A stretch of 64,000 bases of DNA from Phytophthora colocasiae (taxonomy: Eukaryota > Oomycota > Peronosporomycetes > Peronosporales > Peronosporaceae). Each line of letters opens with the position of its first letter. Within the stretch, counting starts at the first letter, position 1. The translations under genes were made by a program, and so were the position numbers. The stretch spans positions 558,001 to 622,000 of the forward strand of contig JAGKQI010000059.1 in the NCBI GenBank assembly GCA_018806915.1. Direction: 5' to 3'. The notes under the pieces were generated by a model. The model was not told where the DNA came from, ran no database searches, and saw only the letters and a list, made by a program, of their open reading frames with translations. Below, piece after piece: positions 1 to 9,905 of the stretch.

Positions 1-262
1 CTGTGCTCTGTGAGCACGAGTGAGACCACGGCATGGCATCGAAAGCTGGTGGTCTGGTGGTTGTCGGTCGGACTCCATAGCAGGATGGGTTGTGTGTTGT
101 GAGTTTGTAGGTGAGTCTGTAAGCTGGTGTGTGGTGCGCGGAGTTGTGTGTGGGTATGTGTATGTGTGTGGAGTGGGTTGAGTGCGTGCGGCGGTGGTAT
201 TTGTTGAGGGTGTTGTTGTTCCGAGGGTTAGTAGTGTTGTGTGTGTTTGATGTTTCCGAAGC

Positions 263-335
263 GTCCCCGTGGCCCAATGGATAAGGCATCCGCCTACGAA
301 GCGGGAGATTGCGGGTTCGAGTCCCGTCGGAGACT
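263..335 (+). tRNA. tRNA-Arg(ACG), array copy 1
   Basis: 73-nt cloverleaf. The acceptor strands GTCCCCG and CGGAGAC pair with one C-A mismatch, the anticodon loop is CTACGAA (anticodon ACG, reads CGU and, after inosine formation, CGC/CGA), and the T-loop is TTCGAGT. The Pol III A box TGGCCCAATGG is at 270-280 and the B box GGTTCGAGTCC at 314-324. A TTTT terminator follows at 340-343. The discriminator base is T335; CCA is not encoded. Confidence 0.95.
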
Positions 336-842
336 TCTCTTTTGCCAACCCTCGACGCCTCGACGTATTCTTATAGCACTTCTTTTGGCGCCACCCTTCG
401 CTTTGCTTGCTGCGGTGCATCGACGCTTCTGCGCTGCTCTGGTCGCATGCCACTTGACGCTTCACTGAAGCAACCACCACGGCATCGATTCGGATGGCGA
501 CTGAACAGACAGCTTCCAAAACGGAGGCAGTGTTTCGGTGTTTGTGTGAAACCCCACCGAGGTTTGACAGCACTCTGCGGCTCTGTGCTCTGTGAGCACG
601 AGTGAGACCACGGCATGGCATCGAAAGCTGGTGGTCTGGTGGTTGTCGGTCGGACTCCATAGCAGGATGGGTTGTGTGTTGTGAGTTTGTAGGTGAGTCT
701 GTAAGCTGTTGTGTGGTGCGCGGAGTTGTGTGGGTATGTGTATGTGTGTGGAGTGGGTTGAGTGCGTGCGGCGGTGGTATTTGTTGAGGGTGTTGTTGTT
801 CCGAGGGTTAGTAGTGTTGTGTGTGTTTGATGTTTCCGAAGC

Positions 843-915
843 GTCCCCGTGGCCCAATGGATAAGGCATCCGCCTACGAAGCGGGAGATTGCGGGTTCGA
901 GTCCCGTCGGAGACT
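843..915 (+). tRNA. tRNA-Arg(ACG), array copy 2
   Basis: Identical in sequence to copy 1, with the same anticodon ACG, internal A and B boxes and a TTTT terminator shortly downstream. Confidence 0.95.
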
Positions 916-1424
916 TCTCTTTTGCCAACCCTCGACGCCTCGACGTATTCTTATAGCACTTCTTTTGGCGCCACCCTTCGCTTTGCTTGCTGCGGTGCAT
1001 CGACGCTTCTGCGCTGCTCTGGTCGCATGCCACTTGACGCTTCACTGAAGCAACCACCACGGCATCGATTCGGATAGCGACTGAACAGACAGCTTCCAAA
1101 ACGGAGGCAGTGTTTCGGTGTTTGTGTGAAACCCCACCGAGGTTTGACAGCACTCTGCGGCTCTGTGCTCTGTGAGCACGAGTGAGACCACGGCATGGCA
1201 TCGAAAGCTGGTGGTCTGGTGGTTGTCGGTCGGACTCCATAGCAGGATGGGTTGTGTGTTGTGAGTTTGTAGGTGAGTCTGTAAGCTGTTGTGTGGTGCG
1301 CGGAGTTGTGTGTGGGTATGTGTATGTGTGTGGAGTGGGTTGAGTGCGTGCGGCGGTGGTATTTGTTGAGGGTGTTGTTGTTCCGAGGGTTAGTAGTGTT
1401 GTGTGTGTTTGATGTTTCCGAAGC

Positions 1425-1497
1425 GTCCCCGTGGCCCAATGGATAAGGCATCCGCCTACGAAGCGGGAGATTGCGGGTTCGAGTCCCGTCGGAGACT
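1425..1497 (+). tRNA. tRNA-Arg(ACG), array copy 3
   Basis: Identical in sequence to copy 1; anticodon ACG; TTTT terminator downstream. Confidence 0.95.
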
Positions 1498-2006
1498 TCT
1501 CTTTTGCCAACCCTCGACGCCTCGACGTATTCTTATAGCACTTCTTTTGGCGCCACCCTTCGCTTTGCTTGCTGCGGTGCATCGACGCTTCTGCGCTGCT
1601 CTGGTCGCATGCCACTTGACGCTTCACTGAAGCAACCACCACGGCATCGATTCGGATGGCGACTGAACAGACAGCTTCCAAAACGGAGGCAGTGTTTCGG
1701 TGTTTGTGTGAAACCCCACCGAGGTTTGACAGCACTCTGCGGCTCTGTGCTCTGTGAGCACGAGTGAGACCACGGCATGGCATCGAAAGCTGGTGGTCTG
1801 GTGGTTGTCGGTCGGACTCCATAGCAGGATGGGTTGTGTGTTGTGAGTTTGTAGGTGAGTCTGTAAGCTGTTGTGTGGTGCGCGGAGTTGTGTGTGGGTA
1901 TGTGTATGTGTGTGGAGTGGGTTGAGTGCGTGCGGCGGTGGTATTTGTTGAGGGTGTTGTTGTTCCGAGGGTTAGTAGTGTTGTGTGTGTTTGATGTTTC
2001 CGAAGC

Positions 2007-2079
2007 GTCCCCGTGGCCCAATGGATAAGGCATCCGCCTACGAAGCGGGAGATTGCGGGTTCGAGTCCCGTCGGAGACT
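2007..2079 (+). tRNA. tRNA-Arg(ACG), array copy 4
   Basis: Identical in sequence to copy 1; anticodon ACG; TTTT terminator downstream. Confidence 0.95.
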
Positions 2080-2588
2080 TCTCTTTTGCCAACCCTCGAC
2101 GCCTCGACGTATTCTTATAGCACTTCTTTTGGCGCCACCCTTCGCTTTGCTTGCTGCGGTGCATCGACGCTTCTGCGCTGCTCTGGTCGCATGCCACTTG
2201 ACGCTTCACTGAAGCAACCACCACGGCATCGATTCGGATAGCGACTGAACAGACAGCTTCCAAAACGGAGGCAGTGTTTCGGTGTTTGTGTGAAACCCCA
2301 CCGAGGTTTGACAGCACTCTGCGGCTCTGTGCTCTGTGAGCACGAGTGAGACCACGGCATGGCATCGAAAGCTGGTGGTCTGGTGGTTGTCGGTCGGACT
2401 CCATAGCAGGATGGGTTGTGTGTTGTGAGTTTGTAGGTGAGTCTGTAAGCTGTTGTGTGGTGCGCGGAGTTGTGTGTGGGTATGTGTATGTGTGTGGAGT
2501 GGGTTGAGTGCGTGCGGCGGTGGTATTTGTTGAGGGTGTTGTTGTTCCGAGGGTTAGTAGTGTTGTGTGTGTTTGATGTTTCCGAAGC

Positions 2589-2661
2589 GTCCCCGTGGCC
2601 CAATGGATAAGGCATCCGCCTACGAAGCGGGAGATTGCGGGTTCGAGTCCCGTCGGAGACT
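2589..2661 (+). tRNA. tRNA-Arg(ACG), array copy 5
   Basis: Identical in sequence to copy 1; anticodon ACG; TTTT terminator downstream. Confidence 0.95.
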
Positions 2662-3170
2662 TCTCTTTTGCCAACCCTCGACGCCTCGACGTATTCTTAT
2701 AGCACTTCTTTTGGCGCCACCCTTCGCTTTGCTTGCTGCGGTGCATCGACGCTTCTGCGCTGCTCTGGTCGCATGCCACTTGACGCTTCACTGAAGCAAC
2801 CACCACGGCATCGATTTGGATAGCGACTGAACAGACAGCTTCCAAAACGGAGGCAGTGTTTCGGTGTTTGTGTGAAACCCCACCGAGGTTTGACAGCACT
2901 CTGCGGCTCTGTGCTCTGTGAGCACGAGTGAGACCACGGCATGGCATCGAAAGCTGGTGGTCTGGTGGTTGTCGGTCGGACTCCATAGCAGGATGGGTTG
3001 TGTGTTGTGAGTTTGTAGGTGAGTCTGTAAGCTGTTGTGTGGTGCGCGGAGTTGTGTGTGGGTATGTGTATGTGTGTGGAGTGGGTTGAGTGCGTGCGGC
3101 GGTGGTATTTGTTGAGGGTGTTGTTGTTCCGAGGGTTAGTAGTGTTGTGTGTGTTTGATGTTTCCGAAGC

Positions 3171-3243
3171 GTCCCCGTGGCCCAATGGATAAGGCATCCG
3201 CCTACGAAGCGGGAGATTGCGGGTTCGAGTCCCGTCGGAGACT
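3171..3243 (+). tRNA. tRNA-Arg(ACG), array copy 6
   Basis: Identical in sequence to copy 1; anticodon ACG. The spacer after this copy has small deletions (one T after the terminator, one C in a C run), which shorten the unit to 580 bp. Confidence 0.95.
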
Positions 3244-3750
3244 TCTCTTTTGCCAACCCTCGACGCCTCGACGTATTCTATAGCACTTCTTTTGGCGCCA
3301 CCCTTCGCTTTGCTTGCTGCGGTGCATCGACGCTTCTGCGCTGCTCTGGTCGCATGCCACTTGACGCTTCACTGAAGCAATCACCACGGCATCGATTCGG
3401 ATGGCGACTGAACAGACAGCTTCCAAAACGGAGGCAGTGTTTCGGTGTTTGTGTGAAACCCACCGAGGTTTGACAGCACTCTGCGGCTCTGTGCTCTGTG
3501 AGCACGAGTGAGACCACGGCATGGCATCGAAAGCTGGTGGTCTGGTGGTTGTCGGTCGGACTCCATAGCAGGATGGGTTGTGTGTTGTGAGTTTGTAGGT
3601 GAGTCTGTAAGCTGTTGTGTGGTGCGCGGAGTTGTGTGTGGGTATGTGTATGTGTGTGGAGTGGGTTGAGTGCGTGCGGCGGTGGTATTTGTTGAGGGTG
3701 TTGTTGTTCCGAGGGTTAGTAGTGTTGTGTGTGTTTGATGTTTCCGAAGC

Positions 3751-3823
3751 GTCCCCGTGGCCCAATGGATAAGGCATCCGCCTACGAAGCGGGAGATTGC
3801 GGGTTCGAGTCCCGTCGGAGACT
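3751..3823 (+). tRNA. tRNA-Arg(ACG), array copy 7
   Basis: Identical in sequence to copy 1; anticodon ACG; TTTT terminator downstream. Confidence 0.95.
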
Positions 3824-4332
3824 TCTCTTTTGCCAACCCTCGACGCCTCGACGTATTCTTATAGCACTTCTTTTGGCGCCACCCTTCGCTTTGCTTGCTG
3901 CGGTGCATCGACGCTTCTGCGCTGCTCTGGTCGCATGCCACTTGACGCTTCACTGAAGCAACCACCACGGCATCGATTCGGATAGCGACTGAACAGACAG
4001 CTTCCAAAACGGAGGCAGTGTTTCGGTGTTTGTGTGAAACCCCACCGAGGTTTGACAGCACTCTGCGCCTCTGTGCTCTGTGAGCACGAGTGAGACCACG
4101 GCATGGCATCGAAAGCTGGTGGTCTGGTGGTTGTCGGTCGGACTCCATAGCAGGATGGGTTGTGTGTTGTGAGTTTGTAGGTGAGTCTGTAAGCTGTTGT
4201 GTGGTGCGCGGAGTTGTGTGTGGGTATGTGTATGTGTGTGGAGTGGGTTGAGTGCGTGCGGCGGTGGTATTTGTTGAGGGTGTTGTTGTTCCGAGAGTTA
4301 GTAGTGTTGTGTGTGTTTGATGTTTCCGAAGC

Positions 4333-4405
4333 GTCCCCGTGGCCCAATGGATAAGGCATCCGCCTACGAAGCGGGAGATTGCGGGTTCGAGTCCCGTCGG
4401 AGACT
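4333..4405 (+). tRNA. tRNA-Arg(ACG), array copy 8
   Basis: Identical in sequence to copy 1; anticodon ACG; TTTT terminator downstream. Confidence 0.95.
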
Positions 4406-4914
4406 TCTCTTTTGCCAACCCTCGACGCCTCGACGTATTCTTATAGCACTTCTTTTGGCGCCACCCTTCGCTTTGCTTGCTGCGGTGCATCGACGCTTCT
4501 GCGCTGCTCTGGTCGCATGCCACTTGACGCTTCACTGAAGCAATCACCACGGCATCGATTCGGATAGCGACTGAACAGACAGCTTCCAAAACGGAGGCAG
4601 TGTTTCGGTGTTTGTGTGAAACCCCACCGAGGTTTGACAGCACTCTGCGGCTCTGTGCTCTGTGAGCACGAGTGAGACCACGGCATGGCATCGAAAGCTG
4701 GTGGTCTGGTGGTTGTCGGTCGGACTCCATAGCAGGATGGGTTGTGTGTTGTGAGTTTGTAGGTGAGTCTGTAAGCTGTTGTGTGGTGCGCGGAGTTGTG
4801 TGTGGGTATGTGTATGTGTGTGGAGTGGGTTGAGTGCGTGCGGCGGTGGTATTTGTTGAGGGTGTTGTTGTTCCGAGAGTTAGTAGTGTTGTGTGTGTTT
4901 GATGTTTCCGAAGC

Positions 4915-4987
4915 GTCCCCGTGGCCCAATGGATAAGGCATCCGCCTACGAAGCGGGAGATTGCGGGTTCGAGTCCCGTCGGAGACT
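4915..4987 (+). tRNA. tRNA-Arg(ACG), array copy 9
   Basis: Identical in sequence to copy 1; anticodon ACG; TTTT terminator downstream. Confidence 0.95.
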
Positions 4988-5495
4988 TCTCTTTTGCCAA
5001 CCCTCGACGCCTCGACGTATTCTATAGCACTTCTTTTGGCGCCACCCTTCGCTTTGCTTGCTGCGGTGCATCGACGCTTCTGCGCTGCTCTGGTCGCATG
5101 CCACTTGACGCTTCACTGAAGCAACCACCACGGCATCGATTTGGATAGCGACTGAACAGACAGCTTCCAAAACGGAGGCAGTGTTTCGGTGTTTGTGTGA
5201 AACCCCACCGAGGTTTGACAGCACTCTGCGCCTCTGTGCTCTGTGAGCACGAGTGAGACCACGGCATGGCATCGAAAGCTGGTGGTCTGGTGGTTGTCGG
5301 TCGGACTCCATAGCAGGATGGGTTGTGTGTTGTGAGTTTGTAGGTGAGTCTGTAAGCTGTTGTGTGGTGCGCGGAGTTGTGTGTGGGTATGTGTATGTGT
5401 GTGGAGTGGGTTGAGTGCGTGCGGCGGTGGTATTTGTTGAGGGTGTTGTTGTTCCGAGGGTTAGTAGTGTTGTGTGTGTTTGATGTTTCCGAAGC

Positions 5496-5568
5496 GTCCC
5501 CGTGGCCCAATGGATAAGGCATCCGCCTACGAAGCGGGAGATTGCGGGTTCGAGTCCCGTCGGAGACT
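5496..5568 (+). tRNA. tRNA-Arg(ACG), array copy 10
   Basis: Identical in sequence to copy 1; anticodon ACG; TTTT terminator downstream. Confidence 0.95.
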
Positions 5569-6077
5569 TCTCTTTTGCCAACCCTCGACGCCTCGACGTA
5601 TTCTTATAGCACTTCTTTTGGCGCCACCCTTCGCTTTGCTTGCTGCGGTGCATCGACGCTTCTGCGCTGCTCTGGTCGCATGCCACTTGACGCTTCACTG
5701 AAGCAATCACCACGGCATCGATTCGGATGGCGACTGAACAGACAGCTTCCAAAACGGAGGCAGTGTTTCGGTGTTTGTGTGAAACCCCACCGAGGTTTGA
5801 CAGCACTCTGCGGCTCTGTACTCTGTGAGCACGAGTGAGACCACGGCATGGCATCGAAAGCTGGTGGTCTGGTGGTTGTCGGTCGGACTCCATAGCAGGA
5901 TGGGTTGTGTGTTGTGAGTTTGTAGGTGAGTCTGTAAGCTGTTGTGTGGTGCGCGGAGTTGTGTGTGGGTATGTGTATGTGTGTGGAGTGGGTTGAGTGC
6001 GTGCGGCGGTGGTATTTGTTGAGGGTGTTGTTGTTCCGAGGGTTAGTAGTGTTGTGTGTGTTTGATGTTTCCGAAGC

Positions 6078-6148
6078 GTCCCCGTGGCCCAATGGATAAG
6101 GCATCCGCCTACAAAGCGGGAGATTGCGGGTTCGAGTCCCGTCGGAGA
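6078..6148 (+). pseudogene. tRNA-Arg array copy 11, anticodon ACA, 3' end cut by LTR element
   Basis: Same as the other copies except for two lesions. The anticodon loop is CTACAAA instead of CTACGAA, turning anticodon ACG into ACA (would read UGU, Cys). The last two bases (C72 and the discriminator) are replaced by the first bases of a retrotransposon LTR, which begins TGTGGTG at 6149. The original TTTT terminator was carried away to 20226 onward; the first T run is now TTTTT inside the LTR near 6168. It is unlikely to give a functional arginine tRNA. Confidence 0.9.
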
Positions 6149-7583
6149 TGTGGTGAAGCGGACGAGAATTTTTCCCGGAGAGACAATATTAGCCACGAAC
6201 CCGAATAGAGTCGGAACGAGCGACAGGGGGGACCTGTGATCCCCAGATCTGGGTCGAATCAGACGAAGGTACGATGGGTCCCGCCGGGGAACAGGCAACA
6301 GAGACACCGGCGGAGGAGCAAGTGGAGCGGTGTTCGTGGGTGATCCGAATCCTGCCGGAGGAAGAATGGGGAAATCAAGGAGGTTCTCGCGCGATCAACG
6401 ATGACGGGGTCCCAAGTGAGCACGATCGGCTTACCCCGGTGCCCCGGAGCCTCTAACAGTACGATCCTACTTCCCCGGGCGGCGACGAAGCGGGATCACG
6501 CAAGGTCACGCAGTGACCTTCTCCCGTTTAAGTACGAGATCAGCTCCGGATCAAGCTCAGCCCCAGGCGCGACGCAGACTCTTCTGGTGGCCTGATCCAG
6601 ATTCCCCGAACGACTACCAAGCAGGATCAGGCAGCGACCAAGTCCCGATCAGACAGCGATCAAGTCCCGATTAAGTGCGAGATCAAGTCCCGGTTAAGTA
6701 CGAGATCAAGCTTCGGTTAAGTGCGAGATCAAGTCCCGGTTAAGTACGAGATCAAGCTTCGGTTAAGTGCGAGATCAAGCTTCGATTAAGTACGAGATCA
6801 AGCTTCGGTTAAGTACGAGATCAAGCTTCGGTTAAGTGCGGAATCGGCTCAAGATCAGGGTTAGGGGAACCAAGCTAGGGATCAGCCATGTAGCCAGTGT
6901 CATGTGATCGTAGGATAGTAAATCAGGATGGGACCAGTAGGCATAGGAATAACCATAAACAGACTCGAATTTGCCCTGAACCACTCAAGTGTCTTCGCTA
7001 CGCCTGGAACCGGGAACTACATTGGCCCTACAAGCGTCAAGAAGGTAGGGATACGTGACCTAGTATAGTGGTTAAGTCTGGATAATATATTGGCCAGCTT
7101 TGCCCTATCTAGTGAACTATCCTTTAAGTGCATACATCGGATCGGAAGGAATTGGTTGTTTGGCCCAACGATCCCGTCGAATCTCGCCCCCTCAAGACCC
7201 CCGCTATCGGAAGCGGCAAGCAACGTAAAGGAAGGGACCGAATCCCTAATACTGGACTATTGGAAGACCTGGATCAAGAACCAGGCACCCGGATCAAGGC
7301 TCGAGAACTCGCCTACGACCGGGATCAAGTACCCCGAGGTGGAGTGAAGAACTTCCACGCTACCTCAAACCCCTGCGTCACGCAAGACTTTCTTCTCGTC
7401 CCAAGACATCTTCAGAAGTTACCTGGAAGAGCGTAACCCGCCTACCGACGGGTACACAAGGTGAACACTACACGCAACAAGATCACGGATCATCGGGGGA
7501 CCCCCTCCGTTAGTCGGTGTCTGGGCGCAAGTGGCGATCGCGATCGGCCTCAACCAGATTTTGGCCAGATCCGCTCCACCACA
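6149..7583 (+). repeat. 5' LTR of the chromovirus
   Basis: 1435 bp, starts TGTGGTG and ends CACCACA. It aligns without gaps to 18791-20225, with four substitutions seen (near 6180, 7180, 7350 and 7389). It contains a 23-bp minisatellite. Confidence 0.95.
6671..6840 (+). repeat. 23-bp minisatellite inside the 5' LTR
   Basis: About seven and a half head-to-tail copies of a 23-bp unit that begins TTAAGT(A/G)CGAGATCAAG and ends in TCCCGG, CTTCGG or CTTCGA. The two unit variants alternate, as if the array grew by duplicating dimers. The same array is present in the 3' LTR at about 19313-19482. Confidence 0.9.
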
Positions 7584-7584
7584 A

Positions 7585-7602
7585 TGGTGCGCGTGCCCGG
7601 AT
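7585..7602 (+). other. Primer-binding site of the chromovirus
   Basis: It lies one base after the 5' LTR and starts TGGTGCGCGTGCCCGGAT. This is the reverse complement of a tRNA 3' end (CCA plus acceptor strand), and the complementarity continues into a T-arm (TTCGAACC) to about 7609. The primer tRNA is not one of the tRNAs in this window; I cannot name it. Confidence 0.85.
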
Positions 7603-7636
7603 TCGAACCGATGATATCACCGTGAGTCCCAAGAAG

Positions 7637-9905
7637 ATGTCAAGATTAAAGAAGAACAAGGGGAAGAAGTGCCTACGAATGTTGGATCGACGGAGGAATC
7701 GCTTAAAACGGAAAGATCCACAGATCAGCAGAGTTCTGGGAGGATCTCTACTGACAGGCACGAGGCAGACCTGGATCGCAATCCAGATCTCGAAGAAAAA
7801 CCTCGAATTCCTCCCAAGGCCCCTTCGAGGGCCATTGCGGATCTCGATGAGAATCGAGATCCGCACACGAGCGACAAGGAATCAGCAAAGCTGAAACCTA
7901 ATCTGCTCACCAAGTCCACTGTTGCCTCAAGATCGACCAAGAAAAAGAAGATCAAGAGCACTCGGACGAAATTGAAAGCTCCAGACTCAGAGCCAGAAGA
8001 GGTGATCAACCCAGGATCAACGATCACCAAGGACGCGATCGAGCAGGCCTACTACAAGAGGCTGAGCGAGACCTTGCTTAACGATCCTGTTCTTACGATC
8101 ATACAAGTCCGCCAGATCGGTAACCTCACCGGCCCAGTGTCGAAGCCCCGGACTAGCTCTGACCGCCTGAACGCGGTGAAGATCCTACTTGATCTGCTCC
8201 AAGAAGCTGGTTTGGTGGCTGAAGAGTTCGACCCAAACTCTCTATTTGACTTGGAACTGCAAGCGATTCAATTTGCGATCCATGATCTATTCGATTCTCT
8301 CAAGATCTTGGTCGGCGAGCGCCCACTGACGCCCGACCCAGGCTATCAGACTGGGTCGTCATGCTACGCGTCAGCGACCTCGAAACCAGACTCAGATAGC
8401 CCGAGAAGGCTGCAACGCATGTCGTTAGGGCCCTCCGGCGCCAAGTTCCTGAAATCGCGTATGAAGAAACAGGATACGCGATCGGTGGCTGCGAAGCTGG
8501 AGGTCAAGATGCCCGATCAGCAAGAAAATCGCCGGATCCGGACGGACCAGACCGCGCCGACGACTAATTCCACTGGATCGAGCAACAAGTTGGACGACTA
8601 CTTTCAAATGGCGATGGATCGTTTCTTAAAAGAACGGAATCTCGCGACACCCCGATCGCCGATCAAAGGGGAGTTGGATGTTGAAATGGAGTCCGTTACG
8701 GCCTCGGATCCGGATGCATGGGAATACGATCAGGACGATATGGGCATACCAAGTTCTGGTGGACAGATGTCGAGCCGAGCAGCGATCGCATCCGCGGCAA
8801 TCGGTCAAGGAGGATCGTCGATGATCCAGCGGGTCCGGATCTCAGCGATCTCGGATCTGAAAGATTTTGCGGGTAAAGATCTGGACGAAGATCGCGCTCG
8901 GGCCTGGATCAGTAAAGTCAAGTCAGCATTTCAGCGCGATCAGGCTACGGAAGAAGAGAAATGCCTCACATTTGCAGATCTGATGGTGGGACCGGCAAAG
9001 AACTGGTACAGGCAGCTCAGTCGAACGACGAAAACCAAGTGGGCAGATCTGTTGGACAGTTTCCAGACCCAGTATTGTGGGTTGGGTATGTCGGTCGCGT
9101 GGCAATACTATCACGCTCGCAAGCGATCGGAAGAGACTCCCCTTGACTATCTCTACCGGCTCAACGTGGCGGCTTTACGTGCTAGACTGAAAATCAAGGA
9201 TGGGAGCCCTAAGGCCCGCCGGGAACATGTAGATCACTATATCGAGACATTGGGAGATCCGGAGTTAGCTGATCGGCTGGCCTTACTCCGGCTGAATGAC
9301 GTCGATGAACTTGAAGAAGTACTTCGTGCCCGGGAACGGGCGAAAAGCAGACAGCGTAAATCTGCGTTCGGATCGAAGTACAGACAAAAGGTACCGGCCA
9401 GTGCCCCGGCGGCACCCACCCGGGCGGTGGTCGGGCGATCCAAACCCAGGATCCGAGCTCGGAATCAGAGGAAATATCCGGATCGGACGGATCCGATTCT
9501 GAAGGCGATCTCCGGAGGATATATCTTGCCGCGTCGGAAGACAAGCAGATCAGCACTGGGGGCGTTCCCCACCAACAGGATCAGTCGCGATCGCAGGTGA
9601 ACGCGCAAGATCGAGGCCGGATCGCGGATCGCAGGGGTACGTCAGACCACGATCGAGGTCGCTGTTCACACCGTGGATCGCGGAAACATACGGATCTGGA
9701 CTGCTGGAGACGTCTAACCTGAGAAAAGTGCGGGAAGAGGGGTCACCCAACGGATCGCTGTCTGTATACCTGCCGTGGTTGTGGGGAGATCCATGAAGCT
9801 GGAGAATGCCCCATGGAAGAATTCTACAACCAGATCCGCAAGTGGTACGACCCGACCCGACATGCCGGATTGTTCCCCGAGAAGGTGGAAAAGATGTTAA
9901 ACTAG
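7637..9905 (+). pseudogene. gag: gag of the chromovirus (frameshifted)
   Basis: Most of gag is open in one frame from 7669 to 9600 (643 codons) but has no suitable ATG. A candidate start at 7637 (MSRLKKNKG) is in a neighbouring frame, which suggests a one-base indel in the G run near 7661. A Retrotrans_gag-like core follows at about residues 390-560 (with AWISKVKSAFQ, WADLLDSFQTQY and ETPLDYLYRL). The C-terminal nucleic-acid-binding part continues in another frame to a TAG at 9903-9905. It has a knuckle CGKRGHPTDRC whose first cysteine position is TGA (9720-9722), and a second cysteine/histidine cluster CRGCGEIHEAGEC. The product would be capsid plus nucleocapsid; here it cannot be made intact. 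Confidence 0.85.

Larger units (their letters stand above)
1..6148 (+). repeat. Tandem array of ~582-bp units, one tRNA-Arg(ACG) per unit (left part)
   Basis: About ten and a half near-identical direct repeats. Spacing between successive tRNA starts is 580, 582, 582, 582, 582, 582, 580, 582, 582, 581 and 582 bp less one interval (263, 843, 1425, 2007, 2589, 3171, 3751, 4333, 4915, 5496, 6078). Each unit has about 200 bp of G/T-rich sequence upstream of the tRNA, the tRNA, a TTTT Pol III terminator 5 bases after it, and about 250 bp of ordinary-composition spacer. Units differ by a few substitutions and 1-2 base indels only, so the array is homogenised or recently amplified. The window starts inside a unit, so the true array is longer. 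It is cut at 6148 by an LTR retrotransposon and resumes at 20226. Confidence 0.97.

Noticed and set aside
241..468. 75-residue frame repeated in every array unit on the plus strand
   Set aside because: It reads through the tRNA gene and the Pol III terminator; there is no sign of a protein-coding gene.
371..3256. 961-codon open frame on the minus strand across the tRNA array, and similar long frames to 6307
   Set aside because: The 582-bp unit is a multiple of three, so any open frame in one unit stays open across copies. The peptide is simply a 194-residue repeat that includes the antisense of the tRNA (SPTGLEPAISRFVGG). It breaks wherever the unit is 580 or 581 bp, showing no selection on the frame.
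6671..6840. CRISPR-like direct repeats in the LTR
   Set aside because: The units are contiguous 23-bp repeats with no spacers, in a eukaryotic retrotransposon.
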